Of a DNA stretch of 64,000 nt, positions 63,950 to 64,000 are shown piece by piece. The translations under genes and the position numbers were made by a program. The DNA comes from Hydractinia symbiolongicarpus. Lineage: Eukaryota > Cnidaria > Hydrozoa > Anthoathecata > Hydractiniidae. The stretch covers positions 3,472,001 through 3,536,000 of the forward strand of contig NC_079885.1 in the NCBI RefSeq assembly GCF_029227915.1. The letters run 5' to 3'. Under the pieces are notes generated by a model. It did no database searches, was not told the DNA's origin, and saw only the letters and a list, made by a program, of their open reading frames with translations. Within the stretch, counting starts at the first letter, position 1, and the number at the start of each line of letters is the position of its first letter.

Positions 63950-64000
63950 TGCGACCGTTGTTAGTTGAAGTCTGAATGTATGTATAATAAATGTCAAGCA

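Larger units (their letters stand above)
63690..64000. other. Non-satellite flank at the array edge
   Basis: From about 63690 the sequence no longer matches the monomer. I find no open reading frame of note, no tRNA or rRNA, and no recognisable transposon protein. It holds several perfect palindromes (listed separately), an imperfect 37-bp direct repeat and a hairpin with 12-bp arms. One aataaa lies at 63986-63991. It may be the end of another repeat or unique chromosomal DNA; only 311 bases are visible. Confidence 0.85.

Noticed and set aside
1-64000. Telomeric repeats, rRNA, tRNA or histone genes
   Set aside because: No run of ttaggg-, ttagg- or related telomeric repeats and no conserved RNA gene segment was seen on either strand.
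1-64000. Prokaryotic or phage genes, including defence systems
   Set aside because: No long open frame or ribosome-binding site with a following gene exists anywhere; the longest frame is the LINE remnant.

Overview
The window is almost entirely one tandem satellite DNA family. The monomer is AT-rich and about 371-374 bp long. I placed 165 monomer starts head-to-tail on the + strand (1-61513), then about six more units in the opposite orientation (61522-63689). The last 311 bases are non-satellite DNA. There is no intact protein gene, no rRNA or tRNA gene, and no prokaryotic feature. The only real coding trace is a 5'-truncated non-LTR retrotransposon (LINE) inserted in the array at 27695-28573. 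Long satellite arrays plus a CR1/L2/Jockey-like LINE point to a nuclear chromosome of an animal, probably an invertebrate (inference, low confidence). The array could be centromeric, pericentromeric or subtelomeric; the sequence alone does not decide.

Layout: (1) 1-25453, subfamily A, monomers mostly 371, 373 or 374 bp, with dispersed higher-order blocks: a 744-bp X-Y dimer seen six times, a Z-W dimer of about 735 bp, a near-identical 2 x 1118 bp trimer (4091-6326), and a 1119-bp trimer seen three times. (2) 25454-34547, a transitional zone with a 1487-bp tetramer in two copies, the LINE just inside the second copy, a dimer of about 745 bp, a 1065-bp duplication whose breakpoints lie mid-monomer, and two heavily truncated monomers. 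(3) 34548-61513, subfamily B, monomers mostly 371-372 bp, with a 5-mer (about 1.86 kb), a 4-mer period (1485 bp), a 7-mer (2.60 kb, two copies) and a trimer (1115 bp). Two paralogous 2-3.5 kb segments differ by lost and chimeric monomers. (4) 61514-63689, inverted subfamily B units after a short junction. (5) 63690-64000, the array edge and a non-repetitive flank with a dense cluster of perfect palindromes.

The parts do not form a pathway. The window is a record of satellite evolution by unequal exchange, gene conversion, small deletions, one retrotransposition and one inversion at the array edge. Unit coordinates use one phase: each unit starts at the base just before the 'cgg' (or its variant) in the block that reads aaacggactgatacc or similar.
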